This document shows, one piece after another, positions 17,251 to 25,889 of a stretch of DNA of 64,000 nucleotides (positions are counted from its first letter, which is position 1; every line of letters starts with the position of its first letter). A program made the position numbers and the translations under genes. The notes beneath the pieces are model-generated. The model was not told where the DNA came from, did no database searches, and was given only the letters and a program-made list of their open reading frames with translations. Source of the DNA: an uncultured Porphyromonas sp. GTDB taxonomy: Bacteria; Bacteroidota; Bacteroidia; Bacteroidales; Porphyromonadaceae. Where the stretch lies: NCBI GenBank assembly GCA_905372565.1, contig CAJPPK010000005.1, positions 21,522 through 85,521 of the forward strand, in the 5' to 3' direction.

Positions 17251-18009
17251 ATGAGTATCAAGAATATCCTAGCAGGTCTGACGCTAAGCCTGCTGACCTT
17301 CGCCACAGCGACAGCAGGCGAAGAGACCTCCACTAAGTACCCTAGCCGACTCGGAGTAGGTGTGCATATTGGCTTTAATCTAGGGGGTGCCCTCCCTCCA
17401 GCAGTGCCTAAGCCAGTGAAGAAGGTGCATGCCTTCCGTCCCGGGGGTGCGCCCAACCTCGGGCTGGACTTCTCCTATCGTCTCTCCTCTACGAGTCCTT
17501 TCTCGATCGCTACGGGAGTGGAGTACGATATGAAGTACTTCCAGTCTACGGTCAAGACGGAGAATATGCCCATCCGCTACCAGAATGACGACCATTCGGA
17601 GCAGATCTACTCGGGCTATCAGAGTGTCGAGTATGCTAATCGCTATCTGACCATTCCGTTGGGGCTGACCTTCGATATGCCTAAGGGAGGCTTCCGCTTC
17701 TTCGTCGGAGGGTATTATGCCCATGCCCTGCAGCGTAAGTTCATCGCTAAGCTCGATGGCGATGGGATCATGGACGGAGAGACCTATCTGGCAGGAGCTG
17801 TCGTCACGACGGATCTGAGCCAGATGCTCGTTCGCAATGACGTCGGGGTGCGCTTCGGTGCAGACTATAAGGTGGATCAGCATTGGGCTATCACCGGACG
17901 AATGAATGTCGGTCTGCCCAAGCTCTTCGATAAGAGCTTCAATGTCATGCCCTACTCGCTACGCAATGTCTTCCTCAACCTAGGGGTGAGCTATCGCATC
18001 AATAGATAG
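17251..18009 (+). CDS. Outer-membrane beta-barrel protein (PorT/OmpW-like)
   Basis: 252 aa from ATG 17251, where MSIKNILAGLTLSLLTFATATAG gives a signal peptide; an upstream GTG start is rejected. The mature part is rich in alternating amphipathic strands (LGVGVHIGFNLGG, FSIATGVEYDMKYFQ, LTIPLGLTFDMPKGGFRFFVGGYYAHAL, VGVRFGADYKV, LGVSYRINR) and ends in a near-C-terminal aromatic strand, consistent with an 8-stranded barrel of the outer-membrane beta-barrel superfamily. Co-directional with the PCMD lipoprotein. Substrate unknown. Confidence 0.8.
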   Translation: MSIKNILAGLTLSLLTFATATAGEETSTKYPSRLGVGVHIGFNLGGALPPAVPKPVKKVHAFRPGGAPNLGLDFSYRLSSTSPFSIATGVEYDMKYFQSTVKTENMPIRYQNDDHSEQIYSGYQSVEYANRYLTIPLGLTFDMPKGGFRFFVGGYYAHALQRKFIAKLDGDGIMDGETYLAGAVVTTDLSQMLVRNDVGVRFGADYKVDQHWAITGRMNVGLPKLFDKSFNVMPYSLRNVFLNLGVSYRINR

Positions 18010-18027
18010 TCTCCTGGTGAGAATAAT

Positions 18028-18067
18028 GAAAATCCCCCGCATCACAGCCGTGATGCGGGGGATTTTC
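18028..18067. terminator. Bidirectional terminator
   Basis: 18-bp perfect stem GAAAATCCCCCGCATCAC and its complement with a 4-nt loop; A-run on one side, T-run on the other. It serves the plus-strand beta-barrel gene and the minus-strand fimbrillin gene. Confidence 0.95.
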
Positions 18068-18085
18068 GTTATTGGGTTTCGAGGA

Positions 18086-19519
18086 TTAAAGATGGGCTTC
18101 GGAGGAGCGGATACTCAAGGGGCGCACCTCGAGGGTAGCGCCTAGGTTCTTCTCCTCCACCAAGGGATCTAGCGCGGTAGATAGATCGGTGGGGACAGCA
18201 TGTCCAGGGCGTAAGATGCGAGTCAAGTGAATGCGATATTCATTCCCACGGACGAGTCCGTAGCGTCCAGGACTAGACTTTTGTGGGGCTTTGGAGTCTT
18301 CGTAATGGCGGATGGGGAAGATGTAGTAGCTGTAGCCATGCTGATAGAAGGCGATCCCCTCCTTCTCAAATGGTGCGGTGAAGGAGTCGGTAGTGATGCC
18401 GGCCTGCTGGAGCGCCTTGCCTAAGGCTTCATCGGTGAAGGTCTTGCTCTTCAGCTCCTCCTTGATCTGATGCTCTGCGTAGTACTTGCCTTGGTAGCTG
18501 ATCCAGCCCTCTCCTTCACTTAGGGTGAGCCCTGCAGGGATGTAGGGGTAGCGAATGAGGAGGGAGGGTACTGCTCCCGTCAGGTATGCTGAGGCGGGCA
18601 GGGTCGTCTCACGAGCATAACACCCTGTCGCCCCTCGGAGGGCACCTAGACCTTGCTCATCTTTAGCGAGAGGAGCCCAATAGCCTTGCCCCTCTTTAGC
18701 GATGAGCTTCTCTGTAGGGAAGTAGCTGAGGTGCTCCAGCAGTGAGGTTGGTTTGCTCGCCTCCCAAGCTGTGAAGAGTGGTCCCTTAGGATAGACATCA
18801 GCTTCCTCGGAGCGGTGTCCCTTGGTCTCTTCTCCCCCAGAGAGGAGTAGACCTAATGGACGGAGGAGGACTTCCTGCTTTGCTTGTGGCTGGATGACGT
18901 AGCCAGCAGGAGCCTTCCCCGTCGCAGCTCCTAGGCTCAGCGTGGGCTCGCCATAGAGGAGAACGCGAGCCAGTGTGGGTTCGATCTTGACCTGTATCTT
19001 GCTGGAGGAAGAAGCGAAGGCCGAGGGAGTGATGGCTATGGGATCCCCTGCATTGAGCATCGTGACGGAGAGCTGAGGCTTGGTGTTGAGCAGAGCATCG
19101 AGTAGGAAGCGCTGGGCGGTGGTGAGCTGGCTAAGAGGTCTACCGATCTCGGTGCGCTCCCGAAGGGTTGTGGTAGGATTAGCGATGACGACGAGCTGGT
19201 AGGAGCCTTCGGGGAGAGCGACGGGGAGATCCTGGAGATTGGTAGAGGGAGTGACGGTGATCTCACGTATTTCTTTGACTAGAGGAGTAGCCCCTTCGCT
19301 GTAGAAGACAAGACGTAGCTGATGGGGTGTCAAGAGCGGATCGGGAGTCTCGGAGGTGATGCCCCTTAGTGTGGCTTGTCGGGGACTCTGGATAGCTAGG
19401 TGAAGGGTTGCCTTCTGTGTCGAGGGCTTGGGGAGAGGGTAGCCTCCCTGCTTGGTACATGAGTAGAGCCCAAGCGTGAGTAGGAGGACAGAGAAGTATA
19501 GGTAGTGAAGCGTTTTCAT
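18086..19519 (-). CDS. Mfa1/FimA-type fimbrillin (type V pilin) lipoprotein
   Basis: 477 aa with a lipobox at LGLYSC21. After it come typical fimbrillin N-terminal strands, with arginines at 47 and 52 where Arg-specific processing is known for Porphyromonas pilins. The C-terminal part (YYIFPIRHYED..., GRYGLVRGNEYRIHLTRIL) matches the Mfa1/fimbrillin C-terminal domain, and the final LEVRPLSI strand is like the donor strand used in polymerisation. No accessory pilin genes lie next to it, so it is an orphan subunit here. Could be a tip or anchor subunit rather than the shaft. Confidence 0.7.
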   Translation of the reverse strand: MKTLHYLYFSVLLLTLGLYSCTKQGGYPLPKPSTQKATLHLAIQSPRQATLRGITSETPDPLLTPHQLRLVFYSEGATPLVKEIREITVTPSTNLQDLPVALPEGSYQLVVIANPTTTLRERTEIGRPLSQLTTAQRFLLDALLNTKPQLSVTMLNAGDPIAITPSAFASSSSKIQVKIEPTLARVLLYGEPTLSLGAATGKAPAGYVIQPQAKQEVLLRPLGLLLSGGEETKGHRSEEADVYPKGPLFTAWEASKPTSLLEHLSYFPTEKLIAKEGQGYWAPLAKDEQGLGALRGATGCYARETTLPASAYLTGAVPSLLIRYPYIPAGLTLSEGEGWISYQGKYYAEHQIKEELKSKTFTDEALGKALQQAGITTDSFTAPFEKEGIAFYQHGYSYYIFPIRHYEDSKAPQKSSPGRYGLVRGNEYRIHLTRILRPGHAVPTDLSTALDPLVEEKNLGATLEVRPLSIRSSEAHL

Positions 19520-19568
19520 TGGTCAGGTGATCATGGTACTGAGCGCATGGCTCAGAGGAGTGAATAGT

Positions 19569-19616
19569 GACAGCCCCCGGATGCAAGCTCCTTCAGGGAG
19601 GCATCTGGGGGCTGTC
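19569..19616 (-). terminator. Terminator after DUF1015 gene
   Basis: GACAGCCCCC / GGGGGCTGTC stem extended by GATGC/GCATC past one mismatch, loop of about 18 nt. Confidence 0.8.
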
Positions 19617-19648
19617 GGTAGAGAGGGTTTGCCTAGGTAGGCGAGTGC

Positions 19649-20896
19649 TTAGACAAGCTCGTGGATGATGAGACCCGAGCGGAGCTTAGGCTCAAACCAC
19701 GTGGTCTTCGGAGGCATGATATTACCGGAGTCGGCGATGTCGATGAGTTGCTTCATCGAGACAGGGTAGAGTGCTAGAGCAAACTTCATCTCACCGCTAT
19801 CGACACGCTTCTTTAGCTCGCCAAGTCCACGGATACCACCTACGAAGTCGATGCGCTTATCGGAGCGAAGGTCCTTGATGCCAAGGATCTCGTCGAGGAT
19901 AAGGTTCGAGCTGATCGTCACGTCGAGGACACCGATCGGATCGTGGTCGTCATACGTGCCAGGCTTCGCTGTGAGCGAGTACCAATGGTCGCCGAGGTAG
20001 AGGGAGAAGTTATGCAGTGCCTTAGGCGTATAGATTTCCGTTCCCTTGTCTTCGACGATGAAGTTCTTCTCGAGCTTCTTCAGGAGCTCTTCCTTGGTCA
20101 GCCCATTGAGATCCTTCACGACACGGTTGTAGTCGATGATGGTCAGCTGATCGTCGGGGAAGCAGACAGCCATGAAGTAGTTGTACTCTTCGTGTCCCTG
20201 ATGATTAGGGTTCTGCTTACGCTTCTCATCACCTACGAGGGCGGCCGCTGCAGAGCGGTGGTGTCCATCGGCGATATAGAGTGCAGGCATCTTGGCAAAG
20301 AGCTCGGTGATACGGTCGATATCCTTGCGATCGTTGATGATCCAGAATTCGTGCCCGAAGCCATCCAGCGGAGCGATGAAGCTATAGACAGGCTTCTCGG
20401 CCGTGTACTTAGCTACGATCTGGTTGATCTCAGCTTGAGCAGGGTAAGCGAAGAAGACAGGCTCGATGTTCGCATTGTTTACACGGACGTGCTTCATACG
20501 ATCCTCCTCCTTGTCTCTGCGGGTCAGCTCGTGCTTCTTGATGACTCCAGTCATATAGTCCTGGACAGAAGCACAGACTACGAGGCCATACTGCGTCTTG
20601 CCGTTCATGGTCTGGGCATAGACGTAGTAGTTCTCCTCTTCGTCTTGTACGAGCCATCCCTTTTCACGGAAGAGGCGGAAGTTCTCAGCGGCCTTCTGAT
20701 AGACCTTTTCTTCGTGCTCGTCAGTGCCGATAGGGAAGTCGATCTCTGGACGAATGATATGGTAGAGGGACATCTCGTTGCCTTCTGCTTCGGCACGAGC
20801 TTCATCGCTGTTGAGGACGTCGTAAGGGCGAGAAGCGACACGCTCTACGAGTTCCTGTGGAGGACGGATACCACGGAAGGGTTTGATGATAGCCAT
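19649..20896 (-). CDS. DUF1015 protein, ParB/serine-kinase-like motif, in serine operon
   Basis: 415 aa, full-length DUF1015: MAIIKPFRGIRPP start, SRPYDVLN, and ADGHHRSAAA at 209-218. The DGHHR motif resembles the ParB/Srx-fold free serine kinases (SerK, SbnI). It is encoded 58 bp after serA on the same strand, and serC-serA-DUF1015 ends in one terminator. Involvement in serine or phosphoserine metabolism is therefore inferred; biochemical function has not been established to my knowledge. No signal peptide; cytoplasmic. Confidence 0.85.
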   Translation of the reverse strand: MAIIKPFRGIRPPQELVERVASRPYDVLNSDEARAEAEGNEMSLYHIIRPEIDFPIGTDEHEEKVYQKAAENFRLFREKGWLVQDEEENYYVYAQTMNGKTQYGLVVCASVQDYMTGVIKKHELTRRDKEEDRMKHVRVNNANIEPVFFAYPAQAEINQIVAKYTAEKPVYSFIAPLDGFGHEFWIINDRKDIDRITELFAKMPALYIADGHHRSAAAALVGDEKRKQNPNHQGHEEYNYFMAVCFPDDQLTIIDYNRVVKDLNGLTKEELLKKLEKNFIVEDKGTEIYTPKALHNFSLYLGDHWYSLTAKPGTYDDHDPIGVLDVTISSNLILDEILGIKDLRSDKRIDFVGGIRGLGELKKRVDSGEMKFALALYPVSMKQLIDIADSGNIMPPKTTWFEPKLRSGLIIHELV

Positions 20897-20954
20897 AGTA
20901 AGTTACTAGGTGATAGTCGGTGATGTGTAGAGTAGGTATGCGAGCGGGTGAAGG

Positions 20955-21878
20955 CTACTTATTGAGGCGGAAGCGCTCGTTACCTTCCTTGATGAAGCCT
21001 ACGATCTGGCGGGCTGCAGCAAGACCTGCGTTGGTGTTTGCCTCAGCGGTCTGAGCTCCCATCTTCTTAGGTGTGGAGAAGTAGCGTTCGCCAGCGGCTG
21101 CTTCGAACTCTTCGTGAGCTGCAGGACGGATATCAGCGAGGTAGCGCAGATCTTCACGTTCCTTGAGTAGAGCGATGAGCTCAGGCTCATTGATGATCTC
21201 CTTACGAGCAGTATTGACTAGGATAGCCTTCTTGGGGAGGAGGCTGACGAGCTCACGACCGATAGAGCCCTTGGTCTCGGGGGTAGCAGGGATGTGGAGC
21301 GAAACGATATCGCAGGTGGAGAAGAGCTCCTTCTGGCTAGCGACAGCGTGTACACCTTCCTTCTCGATAGCCTCTGCTGGGGTGAAGGGATCGTAAGCAT
21401 AGATCTCCATGCCGATACCCTTAGCGATGCGGGCGACATTACGTCCGGTGTTACCATAGGCTAGGAGTCCGAGCTTCTTATCCTTGAGTTCGGTGCCTGA
21501 GGTACCATTGAAGCGGTTGCGGACAGCGAAGAGTAGCATAGCGAATACCAGCTCTGCTACGGCATTAGCATTCTGCCCTGGGGTGTTCATGACACATACT
21601 CCGTGAGCGGTAGCTGCCTCGAGGTCTACGTTATCGTAGCCTGCGCCAGCACGGACGACGATCTTGAGCTGCTTAGCGGCATCGAAGACCTCAGCATCTA
21701 TGATATCACTGCGGATGATGATAGCTTCGGCGTCAGCCACGGCTGCGAGGAGTTCGCTCTTGGCTGTGTACTTTTCGAGGGTAGCGACTTCGAAGCCTGC
21801 TTCGGTAAGGATTTGCTTGATGCCAGCGACAGCGGGAGCTGCGAAAGGCTTTTCGGTAGCGATAAGGACCTTAGACAT
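20955..21878 (-). CDS. serA: D-3-phosphoglycerate dehydrogenase
   Basis: 307 aa, the short form without an ACT regulatory domain. 2-hydroxyacid dehydrogenase signatures: VRAGAGYDNVDLEAATAHGV, GLLAYGNTGRNVARIAKG (NAD loop), SLHIPATPETKGSIG and LVNTARKEIINEPEL. In typical enzymes the catalytic His sits in a GAH loop; here the equivalent stretch is FSTPKKMGAQTAEANTNAG, with Gln where His is usual. First step of serine synthesis from 3-phosphoglycerate. Follows serC. Confidence 0.93.
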   Translation of the reverse strand: MSKVLIATEKPFAAPAVAGIKQILTEAGFEVATLEKYTAKSELLAAVADAEAIIIRSDIIDAEVFDAAKQLKIVVRAGAGYDNVDLEAATAHGVCVMNTPGQNANAVAELVFAMLLFAVRNRFNGTSGTELKDKKLGLLAYGNTGRNVARIAKGIGMEIYAYDPFTPAEAIEKEGVHAVASQKELFSTCDIVSLHIPATPETKGSIGRELVSLLPKKAILVNTARKEIINEPELIALLKEREDLRYLADIRPAAHEEFEAAAGERYFSTPKKMGAQTAEANTNAGLAAARQIVGFIKEGNERFRLNK

Positions 21879-21929
21879 GATGATGTAGATATGTGTAGGT
21901 GAAGGGATATGTGATCTAAGATAGATAAG

Positions 21930-21980
21930 TAAGGCACCCCTGCCCAGGTCCTCGGTGAGAGGGGTGGGAGAGGTGCCTTA
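21930..21980 (-). terminator. Possible attenuator/terminator between serC and serA
   Basis: TAAGGCACC / GGTGCCTTA 9-bp stem enclosing a GC-rich 33-nt segment that can pair further (CCCCTG with AGGGG). It sits in the 114-bp gap between serC and serA, so it may reduce rather than stop read-through. Confidence 0.55.
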
Positions 21981-21992
21981 GGAAGAGGAGGA

Positions 21993-23072
21993 TTAGTGCT
22001 TGCGTTCGAATTCCTTCATGAGGTCGACGAAGAACTCTACGCTACTCTTAGGTAGAGCGTTGTAGAGGGAAGCACGGAAGCCTCCGACGGAGCGGTGTCC
22101 CTTGAAGCTGTAAACGCCACGTGAGGAAGCGAATTCGAAGAATTCCTTTTCGAGCTCCTTATACTCGTCGTTGAGGACGAAGCAGACGTTCATGATCGAG
22201 CGATCCTCTGCATTGACCGTACCACGGAATAGGCGGTTGCGATCGATTTCGTCGTAGAGCAAGGCAGCCTTCTCGGTGTTCATCTTTTCCAGAGCCTTGA
22301 CACCGCCGAGCTCCTTGTACCACTTCATGGTCTGAAGGGCTACATAGATGGGGAAGACAGGAGGAGTGTTGTACATCGAATCCTTGTCGACGTGGATCTG
22401 GTAGTCCATCATCGTGGGGATGATACGGTTGTCGTCGATGTGACCAAGGGCGTCACGACGGACGATGACGAAGGTAACCCCTGCAGGAGCGATATTCTTC
22501 TGTGCACCGCCATAGACGAGGTCGTACTTGGAGAAGTCGACCTCACGGGTGAAGATGTCAGAGGACATATCCCCGACGAGGCGGACGTTCACGTCTGGAT
22601 CGTAGCGGAGCTCGGTACCATAGACGGTGTTATTCGTCGTGATGTGCAGGTAGTCTACATCGCTAGGTACTTCTCCCTTGAGCCAAGGCTTGGGGTACCA
22701 GACGTAGTTGTCTTCCTTAGAAGAGAAAGAGACTACTTCACCGAAGAGCTTAGCTTCCTTAGCAGCCTTGTTAGCCCACGTGCCTGAGTCGACATAGGCA
22801 GCCTTCTTCTTCAGTAGGTTCATAGGTACCTGTGCGAACTGTAGGCTGGCGCCACCACCGAGGAATAGGACTTCGTAGCCTTCGGGGATGTCTAGGAGCT
22901 CCTTCATCAGACGACGAGCTTCCTCCATCGTAGCGGTGAATTCCTTCGCACGGTGCGAAACTTCGAGAATGGATAGGCCTGTGCCTTCGTAGTTAAGGAC
23001 TGCGCTAGCGGCGTCACGGATGACGCTCTCGTCAAGGATAGAGGGTCCTGCCGAGAAATTATGCTTCTTCAT
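21993..23072 (-). CDS. serC: Phosphoserine aminotransferase
   Basis: 359 aa PLP enzyme. MKKHNFSAGPSILDESV is the family N-terminus; EVLFLGGGASLQFAQVPMNL, the phosphate-binding TWANKAAKEAK, and DMSSDIFTREVDFSKYDLVYGGAQKNIAPAG with the PLP lysine (AQKN) are intact, ending RSVGGFRASLYNALPKSSVEFFVDLM. It converts 3-phosphohydroxypyruvate plus glutamate to phosphoserine. First gene of the serC-serA-DUF1015 unit, with a well-formed promoter. Confidence 0.97.
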   Translation of the reverse strand: MKKHNFSAGPSILDESVIRDAASAVLNYEGTGLSILEVSHRAKEFTATMEEARRLMKELLDIPEGYEVLFLGGGASLQFAQVPMNLLKKKAAYVDSGTWANKAAKEAKLFGEVVSFSSKEDNYVWYPKPWLKGEVPSDVDYLHITTNNTVYGTELRYDPDVNVRLVGDMSSDIFTREVDFSKYDLVYGGAQKNIAPAGVTFVIVRRDALGHIDDNRIIPTMMDYQIHVDKDSMYNTPPVFPIYVALQTMKWYKELGGVKALEKMNTEKAALLYDEIDRNRLFRGTVNAEDRSIMNVCFVLNDEYKELEKEFFEFASSRGVYSFKGHRSVGGFRASLYNALPKSSVEFFVDLMKEFERKH

Positions 23073-23172
23073 AAGAGCGGATATTGAAGATGAATATTTA
23101 GAGACGTTAAGTTAGGAAATAGCGGGTGCCCTCTCTGTCAAGACAAGGCTCGATCTTCCACGCTGCCAACAG

Positions 23173-23203
23173 CAAAGTTATCAATAAAAATAGGAAAGCC
23201 AAA
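23173..23203 (-). promoter_or_regulatory. serC promoter with both -33 and -7 boxes
   Basis: On the minus strand TTTG (23203-23200), 19-bp spacer, TAACTTTG (23180-23173): a full match to the Bacteroidetes primary-sigma promoter. Leader about 100 nt. Confidence 0.85.
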
Positions 23204-23439
23204 TGCGCCTAAACCGAGATCCTCTCTGCTCCGAAACCCGCTCCCCCAAGGGGTTAGGGCATAGTCTACTAAATTTCTTTAATAGGGCTATTTTCTTGGA
23301 TGAAGCGAGCTATTTGTGCGGAGAAATCTGTGATTATGACACGAAGGGATGATCCGCTGCTCGGGAGGAGTAGATATAAAATATGGAAAAGGGAAGCCTG
23401 AGGGGAGCTTATGAAGTTTCTAAGGAATCCCGATGGCTA

Positions 23440-23509
23440 TCCTTCGCTTCCGCAAAGCTCTACCTCTGTCCAGACAAAGCTCTACCTTGGCCGGAGCGAA
23501 GGTAGAGCT
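23440..23509 (-). repeat. Family 3 repeat, locus G (22-bp units plus hairpin)
   Basis: On the minus strand, AGGT-type units start at 23487 and 23465 (AGGTAGAGCTTTG...) and a decayed one at 23443, each 22 bp apart. The first is preceded by its inverse: AGCTCTACCTT (23478-23488) pairs with AAGGTAGAGCT (23499-23509), 11 bp with a 10-nt loop. Confidence 0.8.
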
Positions 23510-23594
23510 CTCCTCGGGGAGGGCTGTAGGATCGGTGAGGAGAGGGCTATGGCTGGGTAACATTCTGCTACGTCCGGTCTTACCGAGTTCTTTG

Positions 23595-23602
23595 TATCTT
23601 TA
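23595..23602 (+). promoter_or_regulatory. Weak -7 box for GH92 gene
   Basis: TATCTTTA, one base off the TAnnTTTG consensus; 24 nt before the ATG. Confidence 0.5.
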
Positions 23603-23626
23603 TCGAAAATAAATATCCAATCCTCA

Positions 23627-25885
23627 ATGAATCGCTTACGATCGCTTCTTTTTTCAGTCGCTCTCGGCGGGAGTTTGCTTAGCCTCTCGGCGAAGACCCC
23701 GCTGTCGTCGCCCTCGTCTTCGCTGACCCGCTGGGTCAATACCCTCATCGGTACAGACTGGGTGGGTAACGTCTACCCAGGTGCTTCAGCTCCCTTTGGG
23801 ATGGTGCAGCTAAGCCCTGACAACGGGCGTCCTGGCTGGGACTACATCGCAGGCTATTTCTATCCCGATAGTGTCCTAGCTGGTTTCAGCCACACACACC
23901 TAAGTGGCACGGGAGCAGGGGATCTCTATGACATCTCATTCTTCCCTACTCTCCTTCCCCCACTCATAGAGGAGGTGCGCCCACCCTTGAGCGCTGGGAT
24001 GGAGCCGAAGGACCAACGTCCGCTGGGCTGGCATGCTCGCTTCAGCCATGCTACGGAGGTCGCTCGTGCAGGCTACTACGCCGTGACGCTAGAGCCGTCG
24101 AATATCCGAGTAGAGCTTACCGCTACGCCCCGCGTAGGTATCCAGCGCTACACCTTCCAGCAGGCCTCAGACTCTGCCTGCATCCGCCTAGATCTGGACA
24201 AGGCAATGAATTGGGACGGCACACGCTCCAGTGACGTACGCTTCACCTCTAGCTCTACGCTCAGTGGCTATCGCCTCTCCGATGGCTGGGCTCGTCAGCA
24301 GGAGGTCTACTTCTATACCCGTCTCTCTCGAGTGCCAGACAGTGTCGCCTTCGAGCGTAACCCTCGCTCGGGAGTCCCTGGTAAGGCTAGCTATGGTACG
24401 ATCCTCAAGCTCTACTATAAGGTACGTGCTAACGAGAGCATCACGCTGACGACGGCGCTTTCAGGAGTAAGCGAAGCGGGCGCGAAGCGAAACCATCAGG
24501 CCGAAGCCCCCCACCTTGACTTCGACCGCTACCGACGTTCGGCCGAGGAAGCTTGGTCGAAGCGTCTCGGACAAATTACCTTAGATGCCAAGACGCCCGA
24601 TAGTCTACGGACGACCTTCTATACGGCGCTCTACCGATCTCAGCTCTGTCCTACGATCTACAGTGATGTCGATGGGCGCTACCTCGGTGCCGATCGGAAG
24701 GTTCATCAGGCTCGCCATACGACCTACAGTACCTTCTCGCTCTGGGATACCTACCGCACGGCGCATCCACTCTATGCCCTGCTTAGCCCAAGTGAGGCCA
24801 AGGCGATGGTCGCCTCACTCGTCGCCTTCGGTGAAGAGAATGCTGGGCACCTGCCGGTGTGGAACATGTTCGCCTCGGAGACCGACATGATGATCGGCCA
24901 TCACTCGATCCCCGTGATCGTGGAGGCTGTCCTCAAGGGGATCTACGTACCTCGTGACAAGGCGAAGCTCCTACGCCTACTCCGCTCAACAGCTGAGCGT
25001 ACGGGGTATAGGGGCTTGGATAGCTACCAGCGTCTGGGGTATATCCCTGCCGAAGAAGAGGAGGAGAGCGTATCGAAGACCCTCGAGTACGCCTACGATG
25101 ATGCAGCTATCGCTCGCTATGCACGCTGGATGGGCGACGAGGGGGTAGCCCGACGCTACGAAGAGCGTGCTCGCTCCTGGAGAAATGTATGGGATGCAAA
25201 GACGGGATTCTTCGCCCCTCGCTCCAAGAGCCAAGGCTTCCTGCCCGACTTCGACCCCTTTGCTTATACCAAGCATTTTACCGAGAGTAATGCCTACCAA
25301 TACCTCTTCAGCGTCCAGCACGATGTTTCTGGCCTCGATGCTCTGATGGAGGGCAAGCTAGGGGAGCGTTTGGATGAGTTCTTCTCTGCCACTACGCCTA
25401 GTCGCATAGAGCTCCCCATCTTCTCCACTGGGATGATCGGGCAGTATGCGCATGGCAATGAGCCGGGACACCACGTCATCTTCCTCTACAATCATGCACG
25501 TCAGCCCTGGCGAACGGCAGAGCTGACCCACCAAGTCCTACGCCAGCTCTACCACGATCGTCCTGATGGACTCTGTGGAAATGAGGACTGCGGACAGATG
25601 TCGGCTTGGTATGTGATGGCTTCGCTAGGTCTCTACCCTGTCGATCCTCTAGATGGGAAGTACGAACTCGTGACCCCGCTCTTCGAGGAGGCACGTGTCC
25701 AGCTCCCTGGGGGTAAGCTCTTGACGATCAAAGCTCCTCGTAAGCGTGAGGGTGAGCAGTACACCGAGTCGGTGACCTTCAACGGTAAGCGACTGAATCG
25801 CTCCTATCTGACCTACCAAGAGCTGAAGCAAGGTGGGACAATCCACTTCTCTCTCACCGCAGAGCGAGGTAAAATCTGGTACTAA
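23627..25885 (+). CDS. GH92 family alpha-mannosidase, secreted
   Basis: 752 aa with signal peptide (SLLFSVALGGSLLSLSA). GH92 signatures throughout: VNTLIGTDWVGNVYPGASAPFGMVQLSPDN near the start, STFSLWDTYRTAHPL, ETDMMIGHHSIPVI, GNEPGHHVIFLYN (from about 610) and GNEDCGQMSAWYVMASLGLYPV (from about 651). The family contains calcium-dependent exo-alpha-mannosidases that trim host N-glycans and yeast mannan. It precedes cobS by only 4 bp; that link looks positional rather than functional. No SusC/SusD pair is present. Confidence 0.95.
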   Translation: MNRLRSLLFSVALGGSLLSLSAKTPLSSPSSSLTRWVNTLIGTDWVGNVYPGASAPFGMVQLSPDNGRPGWDYIAGYFYPDSVLAGFSHTHLSGTGAGDLYDISFFPTLLPPLIEEVRPPLSAGMEPKDQRPLGWHARFSHATEVARAGYYAVTLEPSNIRVELTATPRVGIQRYTFQQASDSACIRLDLDKAMNWDGTRSSDVRFTSSSTLSGYRLSDGWARQQEVYFYTRLSRVPDSVAFERNPRSGVPGKASYGTILKLYYKVRANESITLTTALSGVSEAGAKRNHQAEAPHLDFDRYRRSAEEAWSKRLGQITLDAKTPDSLRTTFYTALYRSQLCPTIYSDVDGRYLGADRKVHQARHTTYSTFSLWDTYRTAHPLYALLSPSEAKAMVASLVAFGEENAGHLPVWNMFASETDMMIGHHSIPVIVEAVLKGIYVPRDKAKLLRLLRSTAERTGYRGLDSYQRLGYIPAEEEEESVSKTLEYAYDDAAIARYARWMGDEGVARRYEERARSWRNVWDAKTGFFAPRSKSQGFLPDFDPFAYTKHFTESNAYQYLFSVQHDVSGLDALMEGKLGERLDEFFSATTPSRIELPIFSTGMIGQYAHGNEPGHHVIFLYNHARQPWRTAELTHQVLRQLYHDRPDGLCGNEDCGQMSAWYVMASLGLYPVDPLDGKYELVTPLFEEARVQLPGGKLLTIKAPRKREGEQYTESVTFNGKRLNRSYLTYQELKQGGTIHFSLTAERGKIWY

Positions 25886-25889
25886 GGTC

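Larger units (their letters stand above)
23073..23626. other. Divergent intergenic region between serC and GH92
   Basis: Contains the serC promoter (23173-23203), about 230 bp with no recognised element, the Family 3 repeat (23440-23509), and a weak plus-strand -7 box (23595-23602). No coding sequence supported. Confidence 0.85.

Noticed and set aside
19943..20923. Long plus-strand frame antisense to the DUF1015 gene
   Set aside because: Mirror of strong codon bias on the coding strand; no recognisable protein features.
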